Source: Armigeres subalbatus
Taxonomy: Eukaryota > Arthropoda > Insecta > Diptera > Culicidae
Length of the DNA stretch: 64,000 bases
Reading direction: 5' to 3'
Assembly: GCF_024139115.2 (NCBI RefSeq)
Contig: NC_085139.1
Span: 3,790,033 to 3,854,032, forward strand
Numbering within the stretch: position 1 is the stretch's first letter; each line of letters starts with the position of its first letter. The translations under genes were made by a program, and so were the position numbers. Positions 33,251-43,563 of the stretch are shown here, piece after piece. The notes beneath the pieces are model-generated. The model was not told the origin of the DNA and ran no database searches. It saw nothing but the letters and a program-made list of their open reading frames with translations.

Positions 33251-33400
33251 GCCTGTAATGCTGGGTAGACACTTTTTCGTGGTGCATTACGGAGTAAGAT
33301 TTACCACATTGTGCTCTAGTTCTTACTATTCTTATTAATACTTATGAGTGATGGTCGGAAGAGTAAGGAACGATTATAATTTGCTTTTACATGACTCATC
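33251..33400. other. junction between LINE 5' end and next repeat
   Basis: Short sequence after the RTE-type LINE with no independent feature. Confidence 0.3.
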
Positions 33401-33610
33401 TTTTTGCCTTTCTTGTACAACAAAGTTGTACCGAAAGGCTATCATTTCACTCCGAAAACGAACTTTTTATAGAAGCTTCAGAGACCCATAGTGTTATATA
33501 CCATTCGACTCAGCTTGATGAGCTGAACAAATGTCCGTCTGTCCGTGTGTATGTATGTGTGTATGTGTGTGTGTATGTGTGTGTGTATGTGTGTGTGTAT
33601 GTGTGCACAA
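33401..33610 (+). repeat. dispersed mosquito repeat with TG microsatellite
   Basis: The block begins TTTTTGCCTTTCTTGTAC, contains CATAGTGTTATATACC and TCGACTCAG, and ends in a TGTATG/TG simple repeat at 33546-33604. An inverted relative lies at 59330-59490 with the same order of motifs. It is non-coding. Confidence 0.65.
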
Positions 33611-34200
33611 AAGCGAAGAAAAACATTAGACAACTTTTCATATAGTAATCATTAATCGATTTTCTCGCAACAAGTTTCATTCGACAGGGGGCAAAAGCTA
33701 GTTGATCACTATTGAATTTTAAAACGATCGACCATTGCGTTTAAAAGTTATAAAGAAAATGGTACATCGAACCATATTCACCATATAAGCTTGGTGTCTT
33801 GGCTAAAAGCGAGAAAGGCAGTATCACTACTCGGTGAATTAAGTTGGGTTTGTTTGTATAGAGTCAATGGAGTAAATTATAAAAATGTAACTCAATCTTA
33901 GGCTGGTTTCGAAGCCGACGACATGAATCTACAAGCTCCAGAGCGCTGATTAATTAGGAAAGAAGCGGGCACGAATTTGGTGGATCTGCTGAACCCTCTG
34001 ACTGATTAGAGCTCTGTGTATAAAGATGAGATTCAAAAATGCCAAAACGCAATGAAATCAGATCTCTATACAAAAACGAATTCGGAACTCATTAGAAGAA
34101 GCAAAAATATGTTTGAACTTCAGTACCGATGCATGGCCAATAGGGTAGAGAACCATTTGGGCAGCACCCCCTATTCCCGTCAACAACGTTAATTACTCGA
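33611..34200. other. intron DNA, nothing recognised
   Basis: A GAGAAAGGC motif near 33810 may be the other end of the repeat at 33401. No coding signal is visible. Confidence 0.3.
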
Positions 34201-34400
34201 GCGCATTACACCCGAATTACTTGTTTTTAGTACATGGTTAGTTTCTGTCGATATCTAGTGCTGCACAAACAATCAAGCCATTTGGTTGGAACGAGTCGAG
34301 TTCTCGAAGGGTATAAATAGCGGCACCTTCATCTACAGAGGCCTTACATTAAGCTTGAGAAATATCTGAATAAAAACGATTACTTCGTTTCTTCTCAATA
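34200..34400 (+). promoter_or_regulatory. possible LTR-like promoter with TATA box
   Basis: GTATAAATAGCGGCACC at about 34311 is a strong TATA context, with a CATCTACAG initiator-like site about 20-25 bp downstream and an AATAAAA signal near 34369. This compact TATA-start-polyA layout is what an LTR U3-R has. No second LTR, primer-binding site or gag/pol was identified, so this may be a solo LTR relic or chance. Confidence 0.3.
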
Positions 34401-34828
34401 GAAATGGATCAGAATGACATGCACTAAACAAGTGACACAGGTATAATACTAAAGTTCAATGAAATGGACGCAGTGGTTCATCCCTTAAAAAAAAACTGAT
34501 CACTTTCGGTCCGAGGGCTCCCGGCATCCGGTGGTTCGAAAGACCAATTTATGTTCGTTTTATTACTTGGTTTTCACGGATATTTGGGAATGTAACACTC
34601 GCGACGGACTGAAGAGAAGAACACTTTATTTCTAAATTAAACAGCAACTGGCTTCGGATGACTTTTATTCTATTCGATATCACACGGACTCGACTGCTCC
34701 GCGCGCGAGTTTGATTACTACTGCCTATGGTAGGTATCTTGGAGAGTTCGAGTGCCTAGTGTCCTCTTGATATTCAGAGATTAATTAACGGCGAGTTATT
34801 ATAAATTCAGTAGAAAATCGAATTATAG

Positions 34829-34983
34829 CCGCTATCAAAATTGGATTTTTCTCACAATCCATACGTTAAACCTAATTTCGGAAGTGGTGCGCTGTATAGC
34901 ACATCACAAAATGAAAACAGCGCACCACTTCCGAAGTTAGGTTTAACGTATGGATTGTGAGAAAAATCCAACTTCGTTAGCGG
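34829..34983. mobile_element. 155-bp hairpin element, 54-bp near-perfect stem
   Basis: Arms 34841-34894 and 34918-34971 are reverse complements with a single mismatch, around a 23-base spacer. The match continues weakly to CCGCTA/TAGCGG at the outside. It is either a very short fold-back MITE or a hairpin-forming locus. Confidence 0.8.
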
Positions 34984-36250
34984 ATATAATTCGGGTTTGC
35001 ACTGAATTGATAATATCAAATCGAATGTGGTTACAATGTGTGTGGCATAAAACATAGAGGATAGTTGGCTAGAATTGTTCTCCTGCGATTAAAATGCTTG
35101 ACCGTGTTTAAAGGGTTCGAAAGATCTAAACGCCCAGCTTTCTTGCAGAACGATTTAACGTTGTGTTGAACTTAATGTAAAACTTAAAAAAACACAAAGA
35201 CAGGTATAAAAAAAACTATCCCACGTAAACTTTTTGAATATTTTTATTTACATCATTTTATTTATTGAAGTTGTTGCCGCAGAAAAAGCAATCTGGAAAT
35301 TTTAATGGACTCATACGAAATGCTTGTACATATATTGTATCGTCTTCATCTCATTCTTCTCATAATTACCTGTATAGAGCCAATATGCAATCATTCGTTT
35401 GGAATAACCTTCCTTAGCGAGAACCCCTGGCATCTCCCGTAATTAGTGACTAACGCAACCTTCACCTCCTTAGAAATTGACTTCCTATACGGAGAACTAA
35501 CTGAGATGTACTACCACTCTGAAATACCTCCAGACAAATCGAATATATTAACTTTTCATTTTCTAATAAATTTGGGTTGAAAAATATCATTTGTCTAATT
35601 TTGTGGAAAACATTTTTCAGAAGTCATTTTTTATCTTTGTTGGAACTGTAACGCATAAATTATCCTTTAACTTCTTATTTCTTACATCTTACTGGACACC
35701 GACATTGCTCTAAATCTGAAATCTGTAGCGTAAAAATCAAACTTCTTTCATTAGTCAGAGCAATGTTTTGTAAGACAAAGTGATATTATCATTCAAGAGT
35801 TTCAGGTTAATTAAAAATAATTAATTGCTAAAGACTTTTAGAAAGTTAGAAAAAATATGCAAAATGACATTTTCATCTAATTCGAATATTCGATTGAATA
35901 GTTGATTATCATAAACTATTCACTAGAAAAAAATAAAAAAAAATGGAAGAGGTGTCCAACGTATAACTCAATTTCTCCGTATAGGCTTCCTGTTGTAAAC
36001 GCCTGTTACTAATCCGCCCAATGGTGTTCGGAGTTACTTGTTACTAACGTTACGCGCTATTTAGCCTACTGAGAAATGAGTTTATTTTTAACAAATTTGT
36101 ATTTTTCTCTTCCCTTACCCCCAACTCCCATGTCCACTCCGTTTGCTGTAATACTGTTTTCCAAATTCAAATTATCTCACCTGGTGGTTGGAAATCCCTA
36201 ATTATTACCTTATTGTTTGTTCACAACCACCAATAAAACAAATTCATCTG
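34984..36250. other. intron DNA, nothing recognised
   Basis: This is AT-rich non-coding sequence with no supported repeat or gene. Confidence 0.4.
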
Positions 36251-36419
36251 CGCACGGTCACATTTGTGCGAACAATCTCGCTTCTATTGCGCATTGTCAA
36301 ACTATCTCTGTATATGTGTGCGTGTGATGGGTGCCGCCATCATATCGTCGTCGTCATCGCCGCCGCCATTTTGTTTTGGTTTTTCGCTGGCCGGTGGTGT
36401 TCTGTGTGCTACTAAAACA

Positions 36420-36572
36420 ATGAAACGAACAAACGACAATGTGCGTTTCGGTCGCCAGGGGGAATTCATGTTCGACATCCGGCAGCAGGAGAAGAACCTA
36501 ATCAAGGCGGCCAAGATCCTCGGGGAGAGCAAATCACAGCTGCACACGCGGGAAACCACCGCCAAAACGAAG
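36420..36572 (+). CDS. candidate coding exon, possible alternative first exon of mbc
   Basis: From ATG 36420 the frame reads MKRTNDNVRFGRQGEFMFDI, then RQQEKNLIKAAKILGESKSQ, and ends KTK at an AAG|GTATTT donor (36572/36573). The GC-richer, charged, helix-like composition differs sharply from the surrounding AT-rich intron. The 5' side (36302-36419) is GCC/CGT-rich, like a mosquito 5' UTR, and stays open in frame. The exon ends in phase 0, and the next mbc exon at 37154 begins in phase 0, so splicing would give a short mbc form that lacks SH3 and DHR-1. It could also be the first exon of an unrelated nested gene. I do not recognise the peptide. Confidence 0.45.
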
Positions 36573-37153
36573 GTATTTATTCTCCATTGTATCCGTTCTC
36601 TCGGTGTTGTTGCACACTAATACACTAGTCGCGATGATAGTTGCGGAAAATGAGTCATGCTTTTTGGCTGTGTGTGCGTTGAGATGTTTCGTAAGTAAAA
36701 CAAAGAAGGTTTTTGTTTGCGCTTGAGAGTGGTTTGAGAGTGCGGGTGTGCAGTAGTTGAAACGAAACAATAGAAATCAGAGCGGAGTGCAAAGTGAGTT
36801 CTTTCTATTTTTTAAACTTCAATTATGTAGATGGAATTCATCATTTTTCTTTTCTATTGTGCAGCATTTTTTTTTCTCAAATAATTTATTTTGCAATTTG
36901 TATCAACAATGACGTCATACACTGTGTATAATCCGTACAACACGTTTATTAGCAAAAATTTATGACTTTAAATCATAGTCAATTCTTACGACTACTTCCT
37001 GCGGACGTACCTAAAGTATATTAGTCAAAAATATTTCCTTAGAGTTAATTTTGTAGTCGAATTGAAAACAAGTGTAGTAATCTGATTTGTCTTTGTTGAT
37101 ACAGTCTACTGCAACAACAGGAAGTGTTCATAGAGATTCCCACTTTTCCGCAG
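36573..37153. other. mbc intron end with acceptor
   Basis: AT-rich DNA leading to the TTTTCCGCAG acceptor at 37144-37153. Nothing else is seen. Confidence 0.5.
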
Positions 37154-39034
37154 GTTGCCGAATGCGTCAACATCATGAACAACATGCTGGAGTTGCTCTT
37201 CCATAGTGAAGAGGACATTGGTTCCACCGAGAATGATGTCCGACAGATCATGCAGATCCTGCTGCGCACAGTAATTCAGAGTTCGATCGCTATGGATCGG
37301 GACAATCCTTTGGTTGGTAATCTGGTGGCGATAATGTTGGGAATCTTCCGCTCTATGACGGCCGTACACTACCAGGCGTATGTGCAGAGTTTCCTCACCA
37401 GTTTCGATTTGTTAGACTTCCTTATGGAGATCCTCCTAGTGTTCAAAGAGCTTGTATCGAAGCCCGTGTTTCCGATAGATTGGCTCGACATGATAATGCA
37501 CCAAAACACAGTCATATTAGAGAGTCTTCGGCACTTTTCCGGTATTATCATGGAGTGGTTCTTCTCACCATTCGAGAAGCAGGTTTGGTCAAACTACTTC
37601 CAATGTTCGATAACATTCTTGACGCAGCCATCGCTACAGCTGAACCTGTTCAGCAAAACCAAACAATCGATAATCTTGAGCAATTACCGGGACATTCGAC
37701 GGGAGACGGCCTTCGAGATTCGGAAGATGTGGTTCAACCTGGGCGAGCATAAGATCATGTTTGTGCCGCAGTTGGTTGGTCCTATTCTGGAGATGAGCAT
37801 GATTCCAGAAGTTGAACTTCGCAAAGCCACCATTCCGATCTTCTTCGACATGATGCAGTGTGAGTACTACAGCTCAAAGTATGTGATGGAGAGCTATGGG
37901 GATACCAAAAGGAACAACAGTCACATCAAGGGGAACTTTAATGATTTTGAAAAGGAAATCATAGAAAAACTCGACCACTACATCGAAGGCGGATACGGAG
38001 ATGAGGAGTACAAGGACCTGTTTTATGAAATTATGCATGAGTCGTGTAGTAACCATAATACGCTACAGGCCTACGGTATCCAGTGCGTCCAAGTGTTGAC
38101 CAGGTTAATGGAAAAGCTACTGGAGTACCGGTGTTTGATCCATGACGAAAGTAAAGAGAATAGGATGGCCTGCACGGTGAGCCTGCTGCAGTTCTACGCT
38201 GAGGTCAATCGAAAGGAAATGTACATCCGCTACGTGAATAAGCTCTGTGATCTGCATATGGAGTTTGACAACTTCACGGAAGCTGCGTACACTCTGAAGT
38301 TACACAGTAACGAACTTTGTTGGGACGACACCACACTTTCTCCGTTGTTGAAGTCCAGTCGCCACACCGGCTGCAGTACTCATTGGCATTTGAAAGAACG
38401 GCTCTATCGGAACATCATCGATCTGTTCGATCATGGTAAAATGTGGGAGTCGGCGATCGATATGTGCAAAGAGCTATCCCAACAGTACGAGAACGAATCG
38501 TACGATTACCTCAGCCTGGCGGAGTTGTACAAGAAGATGTCCCAGTTTTATGAGAAAATTCTTCGGGAAAAACGTTTTGAGTCGAATTATTATCGAGTGG
38601 CATTCTATGGGTACGGTTTTCCGCAATTCCTTCGCAACCAGGAGTTTGTATATCGGGGGAACGAGTACGAGGATTCCGGGTCGTTCAACACCCGTATTCT
38701 GAGCCAACACCCGCGGGCGGAGTTGGTACCGACGTTAAACCCAGGTCCGGAAATTCGTCAAAGTGAAGGTCAATTCATACAGATAGTAAAAGTGGATCCC
38801 GTTAGTCGAGACATTCGGATTCACAAAGACAAAAAGAACATTGCGTCGAATATTCTTAAGTTCTACCAGACGAACAACGTTAGTGAGTTTCAGTTTTCGC
38901 GACCAATACGGGACTCGAACGGAGGCGGTGATGACATTGCGGGCACTTCGTACGAGAGGACGATTCTGAGGACGACCGATGCGTTGCCGAATATTTTGCG
39001 GTGGTTCCCAGTGAAACACAGCGAGACAGTTGTG
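37154..39034 (+). CDS. mbc: myoblast city exon: ARM-like helical region and N-terminal two thirds of DHR-2
   Basis: This exon of 627 whole codons runs from VAECVNIMNNMLELL to ILRWFPVKHSETVV. The acceptor is CCGCAG at 37148-37153 and the donor GTAAGT at 39035. It covers the long helical repeat part (LVGNLVAIMLGIF, LWNNYF-like WSNYFQCSITFLTQPSLQL, RKMWFNLGEHKIMFVP) and then the DHR-2 catalytic region (KATIPIFFDMMQCE; DESKENRMACTVSLLQFY; MYIRYVNKLCDLH; DNFTEAAYTLKLH; YRVAFYGYGFPQFLRNQEFV; EFQFSRPIRDS). DHR-2 binds nucleotide-free Rac and drives GDP release. A Lys/Asn-rich insert at about 37880-37950 is longer than in human DOCK1. KATIPIFFDMMQCE and YIEGGYGDEEYKDLF place it with DOCK1/2/5, not DOCK3/4. 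Confidence 0.97.
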
Positions 39035-39039
39035 GTAAG

Positions 39040-40740
39040 TGCAATATCTAATTATTCTTGTTGAAGAGCAGTTGACCAAGATGATAAGTTAGTCTGGCTG
39101 GTCAGTTGACCAGGCCAGTTAGTTGACCAGGGCACTCAGTAGACCAAGTCAGTCAGTTGACCAGGCCGGTCGGTTCATCAGGCCGGACGATTGACCACGC
39201 CGGCCAGTTGATCATGTGGGTTAGTTGACCAGGCCGGTCAGTTGACCAGGCCAGTCAGTTGACCAGATCAGTTAGATGACCAGGCTTGTCAGTCGACCAG
39301 GCTGGCTAGTAAACCAGGTCGGTCAGTAGACCAAGCCAGTCAGTTGAATCAGGCCGGTCGGTTGATCAGGCCGGTCAGTTGACCATGTGGATCAATTGAT
39401 TAGGCTTGTCAGTTGAGTCAGTTGAACCTGCATCAATTGACCAGGCCGGTCAGTTAACCAGATTGGTCAGTTGACCAGGCCGGTCATTTACCCAGGTTGG
39501 TCAGTTGACCAGGTTGGTCAGTTGACCAGGTCGGCCAGTTGACCAGGCGACTGATGTTTTATATCAACTGACCGGCCTGGTCAACTGATAGGCGTGGTCA
39601 ACTGTTCAGCTCGGTCAACTAACCGGCCTGGTGAACTGATCAGCCTGGAACTCTGATCGGCCAGAATAACTGATTTATTTTATCAACTGACCAGCCGGAC
39701 CAATTGATCGGTTTGGTCAACTGAAAGGCTTGATCAGCTGACCGGCATGGTGAAATGACTGCCTCGTCAACTGATCAGCTTAGACAACTGAGCAGCCTGG
39801 TCAACTGAGCAGAATGGTCGAATGATCGGTCTGATCAGCCTGATCAACTGATCGACCTGGTCTGGCCAGTCAGATGACCCGGCTGGTCAGTTGATATAAA
39901 AAATATGTTGTTCAGGCAGATCAGTCGACCAGTCTGCTCAGTTCACCAGGCTGATCAGTTGACCAAGCCAGTCATTTGACCAGGCCGGTCAGTTGATCAG
40001 GCTGGTCAGTTGACCAGGCCGGTTAGTTGACCCGGCCGGTTAGTTGACCCGGCCGGTTAGTTGACCAGGCTGTTCAGTTGACCAGGTCGTTCAGTTGATC
40101 AGGTCGGTCAGTTGACCAAGCTGGTCAGTTAACAGGTCGGTCAGATAACAGGCCGGTCAGTTGACCAGGCCGGTTAGTTGATATAAAATATCAGTTGATC
40201 AACCCGGTCAGTTGACCAAGCCGGTCAGTTTATCAAGCTGGTTAGTTGACCAAGCCAGTCATTTGACAAGGCCGGTCAGTTGATCAGGCTGGTCAGTTGA
40301 CCAGGCCGGTTAGTTGACCAGGCCGGTTAGTTGACCAGGTCGTTCAATTGACCAGGTCGTTCAGTTGACCTGCCCGGTTAGTTGACCAAGCTGGTCAGTT
40401 GACCAGGCCGGTTAGTTGACCAGGCCGGTTTGGTCAACTAACCGGCCTCGGAGGTGAACTAGCCTTGGGCTAAAAACCTCTTTAATGAAGATTATAATAA
40501 TAACTAACCGGCCTGGTCAACTAACCGGGCAGGTCAACTGACCGGCCTGGTTAACTGACCAGCTTGGTCAACCGACCTCAGTTGACCAAGTTGGTCAGTT
40601 AACTAGACCGATCAGTTGATCAGGTCAATCAGTTAACCATGCTGGTCGTTCACCTAGCCAATCAGTTGACTAGACCAGACAGTTGACCAGGATGGTCAGT
40701 TGAACAGAATGGTCAGTTGATCAGGCTAATATCCAAAACA
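39040..40740. repeat. intronic 17-bp minisatellite that switches orientation
   Basis: The intron between two DHR-2 exons is almost entirely copies of GGCCGGTCAGTTGACCA and variants. Units run as GTCAGTTGACCAGG from 39060 to about 39545, as the complement (GGTCAACTGACCGGCCT) from about 39560 to 39845, forward again to about 40430, complement at about 40430-40570, and forward to about 40730. Most switch points lie near a short AT-rich ATATCAACTG or TTGATATAAAA interruption. Roughly 90-100 units of varying quality are present. Confidence 0.95.
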
Positions 40741-40800
40741 AATTATTACGGAATAGAGCAGTAGGAAGTGCATTGTATTATTGTATGATTTTTCTCCTAG

Positions 40801-41306
40801 ATCTCCCCAATCGAAATGGCGATCGAAACCATGGAAGCGAAAAACCGCGGCATTCGGGAACTAGTCTTGGAGCATCGTTCCGATCCAACCTTGCCGATTC
40901 ACTCGCTAAGCGCCACCATCAACGGCGTCGTAGATGCAGCCGTCAATGGCGGAATTCCGATCTACGAGGACGCATTCCTAACTCCAGAATACCTGATCAA
41001 GTACCCGGAGGACGATCATTTGGTGGCACGGTTAAAGGACCTGATCGCATCGCAGATACCCCTACTAGACGTTGGCATCCAGGTGCACAAAGCCAAGGCA
41101 CCGGATAGCCTGATGCCATTCCACGAACGGTTGGAGACCTGTTTTGCCGGACTGCAGCCCACGATCGAGGCAAAATACGGCAAGCGGACAACCGACATCA
41201 AGATCGACCGCGACAACGAGGTGACCCTGAGGCGACAAATCTCGGCCATGCCGCAGGTCAGCATCGACTCGAGTCGGTTGTCGGAGACCAGCATCGGTTC
41301 GTCAGA
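40801..41306 (+). CDS. mbc: myoblast city exon: C-terminal part of DHR-2
   Basis: A TTTCTCCTAG acceptor (40791-40800) is followed by ISPIEMAIETMEAKNRGIRELV, which matches ISPLENAIETM in DOCK1. It continues through TLPIHSLSATINGVVDAAVN, GGIPIYEDAFLTPEYL, HLVARLKDLIASQIPLLDVG and PFHERLETCFAGL. The DAAVNGG segment is the nucleotide-sensor loop region of DHR-2, whose conserved Val promotes GDP release in characterised DOCKs. The donor is at 41307 (GTGAGT). It leaves GA of a split codon. Confidence 0.97.
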
Positions 41307-41369
41307 GTGAGTAGCTGAAGTAGTTTTTTTTTAAACCTTGATATACTTTAATTTTTTTACGATTTGCAG

Positions 41370-41471
41370 TAGCGGAATCTCCAAGAGCCAAAACAGCCGC
41401 CCAACTACGACTAGCTCCGGTGGTTTCAAATCCACTTTCACCAACTTTGCAACGAATTTCAACAGTACTAG
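41370..41471 (+). CDS. mbc: myoblast city exon: Ser/Thr-rich tail, part 1
   Basis: After a 63-bp intron the first T completes GAT (Asp). The exon reads SGISKSQNSRPTTTSSGGF and KSTFTNFATNF, ending ACT AG before GTAAGC at 41472. The tail of DOCK1/2/5 is Ser-rich and disordered, and this composition fits. Phases agree on both sides. Confidence 0.88.
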
Positions 41472-41792
41472 GTAAGCTCTTTTGTTTAGTTTCTGAAGTA
41501 AGATACAAATTGTAAAAAAATATTGAATCAAAACACGCGTTTGCTCTCATGCAGTGGATTTCAATTTAACAACATAAACCCATGTAGAAAGAGTTTGAGA
41601 GTAATCTACGCTACCGCTAATCCGATTAGATCATATTTTTAATTTAGTTCTAGATCCATAGATTGTATAAAATAAATTCCCTCCTTTTTTATTTATCTCC
41701 CCATCACCAATCGTATCCTCACATCATTCCCCAACATGTTGCGGTCGTGAACCATCTTGTGTCACCCCTTCTTCAACCCATGTGGCGCGTAG

Positions 41793-41900
41793 TGACTTTT
41801 TCGAGTTCGATCGGCTGAGCCTGTCCAGCGTCAAGCTCGGGACGCAATCCGGCAAGCTGATCACCAATATTTCGACCAAGATCGGCAGCAAAATCAGACA
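41793..41900 (+). CDS. mbc: myoblast city exon: tail, part 2
   Basis: A weak acceptor GCGTAG (41787-41792) is followed by T, which completes AGT, then DFFEFDRLSLSSVKLG and GKLITNISTKIGSKIR, with CA left over before GTGTGT at 41901. The exon keeps frame with the next supported exon (A at 42820 gives CAA). Because both splice sites are sub-optimal, this exon may be alternatively used. Confidence 0.8.
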
Positions 41901-41961
41901 GTGTGTATTTCCCACCGCTCGCCTGTACTGCGTTACGGTTGCTTTCCATTTTACTTTATAG

Positions 41962-42014
41962 TTACGATAGTGATAGATCGTCCAAGTCGAACAGCCCACA
42001 CAATCTCACATATG
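41962..42014 (+). CDS. mbc: candidate alternative mbc tail exon
   Basis: A pyrimidine-rich tract and TATAG (to 41961) precede 53 bp that complete CAT from the 41900 exon and read YDSDRSSKSNSPHNLTY. The exon ends TATG|GTTTTT. The Ser/Asp-rich text resembles DOCK tail sequence. It leaves one base, which does not fit the 42820 exon in its normal frame, so inclusion would change the frame and the C-terminus. A continuation from about 42101 would stop after about 18 codons. This is inference. Confidence 0.35.
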
Positions 42015-42819
42015 GTTTTTCTTTTTCTTTTCATTTGTTTTGTGCTTTTATTTTTGCTTTTTGGTTCGTGAATTTGCCACGACTGTACAATTGATAAAAG
42101 ATCATGGCCATCAAGATCGCTGCAAATGTTGTAGCAAACAAGCTGCTAGGCGTTAAAATCGTAGATTTTAAGGAGTGTGCGCTTTCTCGAAATAGGAATC
42201 GTAGGATCAAGCTAAGCAAAGTGCTATTTTATGTTTTTTAAATTGTGTTTTTTGTTGTTTGCCGTTATGCCAGATCTTTCAACGGAATGAAAACTGGCTT
42301 ACTTAATCTCCTTCGTATACATCGTTGACTAATAGTCGATATCAAGTATTCTGACTTGACAAAAAACTCACTTGCTTACACTTTGTTCCGTTCTTCTTGA
42401 TATCGAGACATCAAGACAGTTCGCCAGCGTTCTCCATCACTTAGATACACACTAAATTGTTCAAAAACTGTTACCATAATAGTCTTACCAAACGAATTGT
42501 TTTCTCTCTTCTTGTTTCATCACCTTTCGCCTACAAACCATCTACCTGTGATTGGAATGCAGACTCGATCTCTCGTCTCACTCGTTTCTTAATTCCAACG
42601 GGAAAATTATGTCCCAGAATATTTTTTCTTTTCTACAACATTAAAAGAAATTTTAAGTTTTTATTCTCCATTTTTGAGTGTGCCTTTCTGTTGGTTGAAT
42701 TCTTCCGTTTTTCTGTTTTCGTTTTTTTCGTTATTCGTTTTCGGATCTTGTTTTCTGTTTCAATCATCATTGTTTTCTTTTTTTTCCTTCTTCGAAAATC
42801 ACATCATTACGTTTCGTAG

Positions 42820-42895
42820 AACATCGCTCGGTAGCTCACCCGGTGCCAAGGGTAAAAAGGACAAGTACGGCACAAAGCGAAGATCGAGTCGTAAG
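42820..42895 (+). CDS. mbc: myoblast city exon: basic tail segment
   Basis: The TTTCGTAG acceptor ends at 42819. A completes CAA, and 25 codons read TSLGSSPGAKGKKDKYGTKR then RSSRK, ending at GTAAGG (42896). The Lys/Arg-rich run corresponds to the basic stretch near the end of DHR-2 in DOCK1 (KKEKRNSK-type), which in vertebrates helps bind phosphatidic acid; that function is by analogy only. Confidence 0.88.
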
Positions 42896-42961
42896 GTAAG
42901 GGATTAAACGGTAGATCGAGCCACCTTCAACTCAACATGGATTACGTTTTTCCACTGACAG

Positions 42962-43180
42962 AGTGATCGAGATTCGCTGAATCTGCAAGTTTCCAACAGC
43001 CAGTTCTACACGTCCCCCATCACGGTGGCAAGCGAGGTCATCGGACTGGGAGGAGGCAACAGCAGCTGTAGCGATCGGGACAGTTTTGTGCTGCACAGTG
43101 GCCCGGCCAGTGTCGGTTCGCAAACAACCTGTTCGACCCCGACCGGCTGCAGCACACCGAAGGTCGAGCTAACCGAAGAG
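42962..43180 (+). CDS. mbc: myoblast city exon: Ser/Gly-rich tail, last exon seen
   Basis: An ACTGACAG acceptor (to 42961) is followed by 73 whole codons: SDRDSLNLQVSNSQFYTSPI ... EVIGLGGGNSSCSDRDSF ... TTCSTPTGCSTPKVELTEE, ending at GTGAGT (43181). It is in phase with 42895. Read-through into the intron would stop after 12 more codons (43217). No Crk-binding PxxP exon was found downstream in the window, so the gene either continues beyond 64000, with the - strand gene nested in its intron, or ends in an exon I could not see. Confidence 0.9.
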
Positions 43181-43284
43181 GTGAGTAGACGTTCATACGC
43201 GATTGCTAGGGCAGTTTAGGGTAAGGTTGGCATCTATGAATATTTGTACGGGAATGTGGAGGTAAATTGACCAACATTTTTATT

Positions 43285-43563
43285 TGCTTAAAAATTTTTA
43301 TTTGCTTAATCGATTCTTTGACTTATTTAAGGTCAACTTTCCCAAAGAATCCATACTTTTTGACGCCATTGAATATTTTATAAATTTAAAACAAAAATCG
43401 AAAAAGTGCTGTTTTTTTAAAGATTGGCCCGATTTTGAACGAACATCGGATGATGTTTGTTTAAAATCGGGCGAAAAACAGCACTATTTATTTTTATTGG
43501 TTTTTTTTATGAAAGTTGATTATAAAAAGAAATAAAGAATCGACCGCGCGAATAAAAATTTTT
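43285..43563. repeat. fold-back repeat, about 280 bp
   Basis: AAAAATTTTTATTTGCTTAA followed by TCGATTCTTT at the left is matched by its complement (AAAGAATCGACCGCGCGAAT then AAAAATTTTT) at the right. There are further inverted blocks: GGTCAACTTTC/GAAAGTTGATT, AGTGCTGTTTTT/AAAACAGCACT and GATTTTGAAC/TTTAAAATC. It is a likely small MITE; no duplication was established. Confidence 0.65.

Noticed and set aside
36264..36419. N-terminal extension of the 36420 exon (Ser/Pro-rich)
   Set aside because: It reads like a 5' UTR of GCC/TCG repeats. ATG 36420 begins the charged, coding-like part.
39040..40740. CRISPR-like regular repeats
   Set aside because: There are no unique spacers of constant length, units are contiguous and occur in both orientations, and the context is a eukaryotic intron.
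42101..42240. Open stretch IMAIKIAANVVANKLLG... ending in a stop, as a possible mbc terminal exon
   Set aside because: The acceptor (TTGATAAAAG) is poor, and entry phase from the known exon gives an early stop in another frame.
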